Origin: Bacteroidales bacterium
GTDB taxonomy: Bacteria > Bacteroidota > Bacteroidia > Bacteroidales > Muribaculaceae
NCBI GenBank assembly: GCA_029218425.1
Contig: JAQXRH010000030.1
Span: 25,375-89,374, forward strand
DNA length: 64,000 nt
Direction: 5' to 3'
Positions 63,995 through 64,000 of this stretch are shown here, piece after piece; within the stretch, counting starts at the first letter, position 1; each line of letters starts with the position of its first letter. A program made the translations under genes and the position numbers. Below the pieces are notes generated by a model. It had not been told where the DNA came from. It saw only the letters and a list, made by a program, of their open reading frames with translations, and searched no databases.

Positions 63995-64000
63995 TTTGGG

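Overview
The window looks like chromosomal DNA of a Bacteroidales bacterium. The evidence is Bacteroidetes-type promoters (TTTG, 19-21 bases, TAnnTTTG) in front of many genes, no Shine-Dalgarno sequences, a short primary sigma factor without region 1.1, a DUF4293 protein, a long-form PPi-dependent phosphofructokinase, and a tRNA-guanine transglycosylase without zinc ligands. A gut Muribaculaceae-type genome is my guess; no 16S is present. Most of the window is core metabolism and envelope biology. No prophage, insertion sequence, plasmid or CRISPR array is visible.

Layout. 0-6 kb: end of a 2-oxoacid:ferredoxin oxidoreductase operon (korB, korC), an MsbA-like lipid exporter, tatA/tatC in the opposite direction, a small TPR protein and a secreted MINPP-type phytase. 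6-10 kb (minus strand): rmlB-rmlA-double WxcM/FdtA ketoisomerase-DegT aminotransferase, which should make a dTDP-3-amino-3,6-dideoxyhexose. 10-14 kb: acyl-CoA synthetase, threonine ammonia-lyase, SPOR lipoprotein, tRNA-Val. 14-19.4 kb (minus): one probable operon of hydrolysing 2-epimerase, CMP-nonulosonate synthetase, CBS-nucleotidyltransferase, obg and pgeF. 19.7-31.7 kb: cstA, a repeat-bearing membrane protein, tRNA-His, ThiE-like protein, inactive-looking M16 peptidase, PPi-PFK, PH-like membrane protein, MFS pump, small winged-helix protein, NlpC/P60 lipoprotein, HtrA protease. 31.8-41 kb: Na+-type ABC exporter, rpoD, DUF4293, large TPR protein, gdhA, prmA. 41-46 kb: leuACDB and an outer-membrane-type protein. 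46-54 kb: a foldback repeat, nucleoside phosphorylase, dprA, thioesterase, secreted Ntn hydrolase, DUF486, M3 peptidase, LptF/G permease. 54.5-55.7 kb: a three-gene toxin-antitoxin-like module (XRE-DUF3791, DUF3990, DUF3791). 55.9-64 kb: uvrA, fur-type regulator, purA, DUF1015, a small membrane protein and tgt.

How parts work together. Two minus-strand clusters supply unusual surface sugars (a dTDP-amino-dideoxyhexose and a legionaminic/sialic-type nonulosonate), but both lack some pathway enzymes and all glycosyltransferases, which must lie elsewhere. kor, PPi-PFK, gdhA and leuACDB fit an anaerobic saccharolytic metabolism with ammonia assimilation. The encoded RpoD is the expected reader of the TAnnTTTG promoters seen here.

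Most unusual items: the DUF3990/DUF3791 module with its own promoter and a pair of direct-repeat operator candidates; the zinc-ligand-free Tgt; the double ketoisomerase with one degenerate active site; a 0.3-kb nested foldback element; and a recurring pattern of short tandem duplications (19-53 bp) in intergenic DNA, twice overlapping a stop codon and once ending two bases before a start codon.
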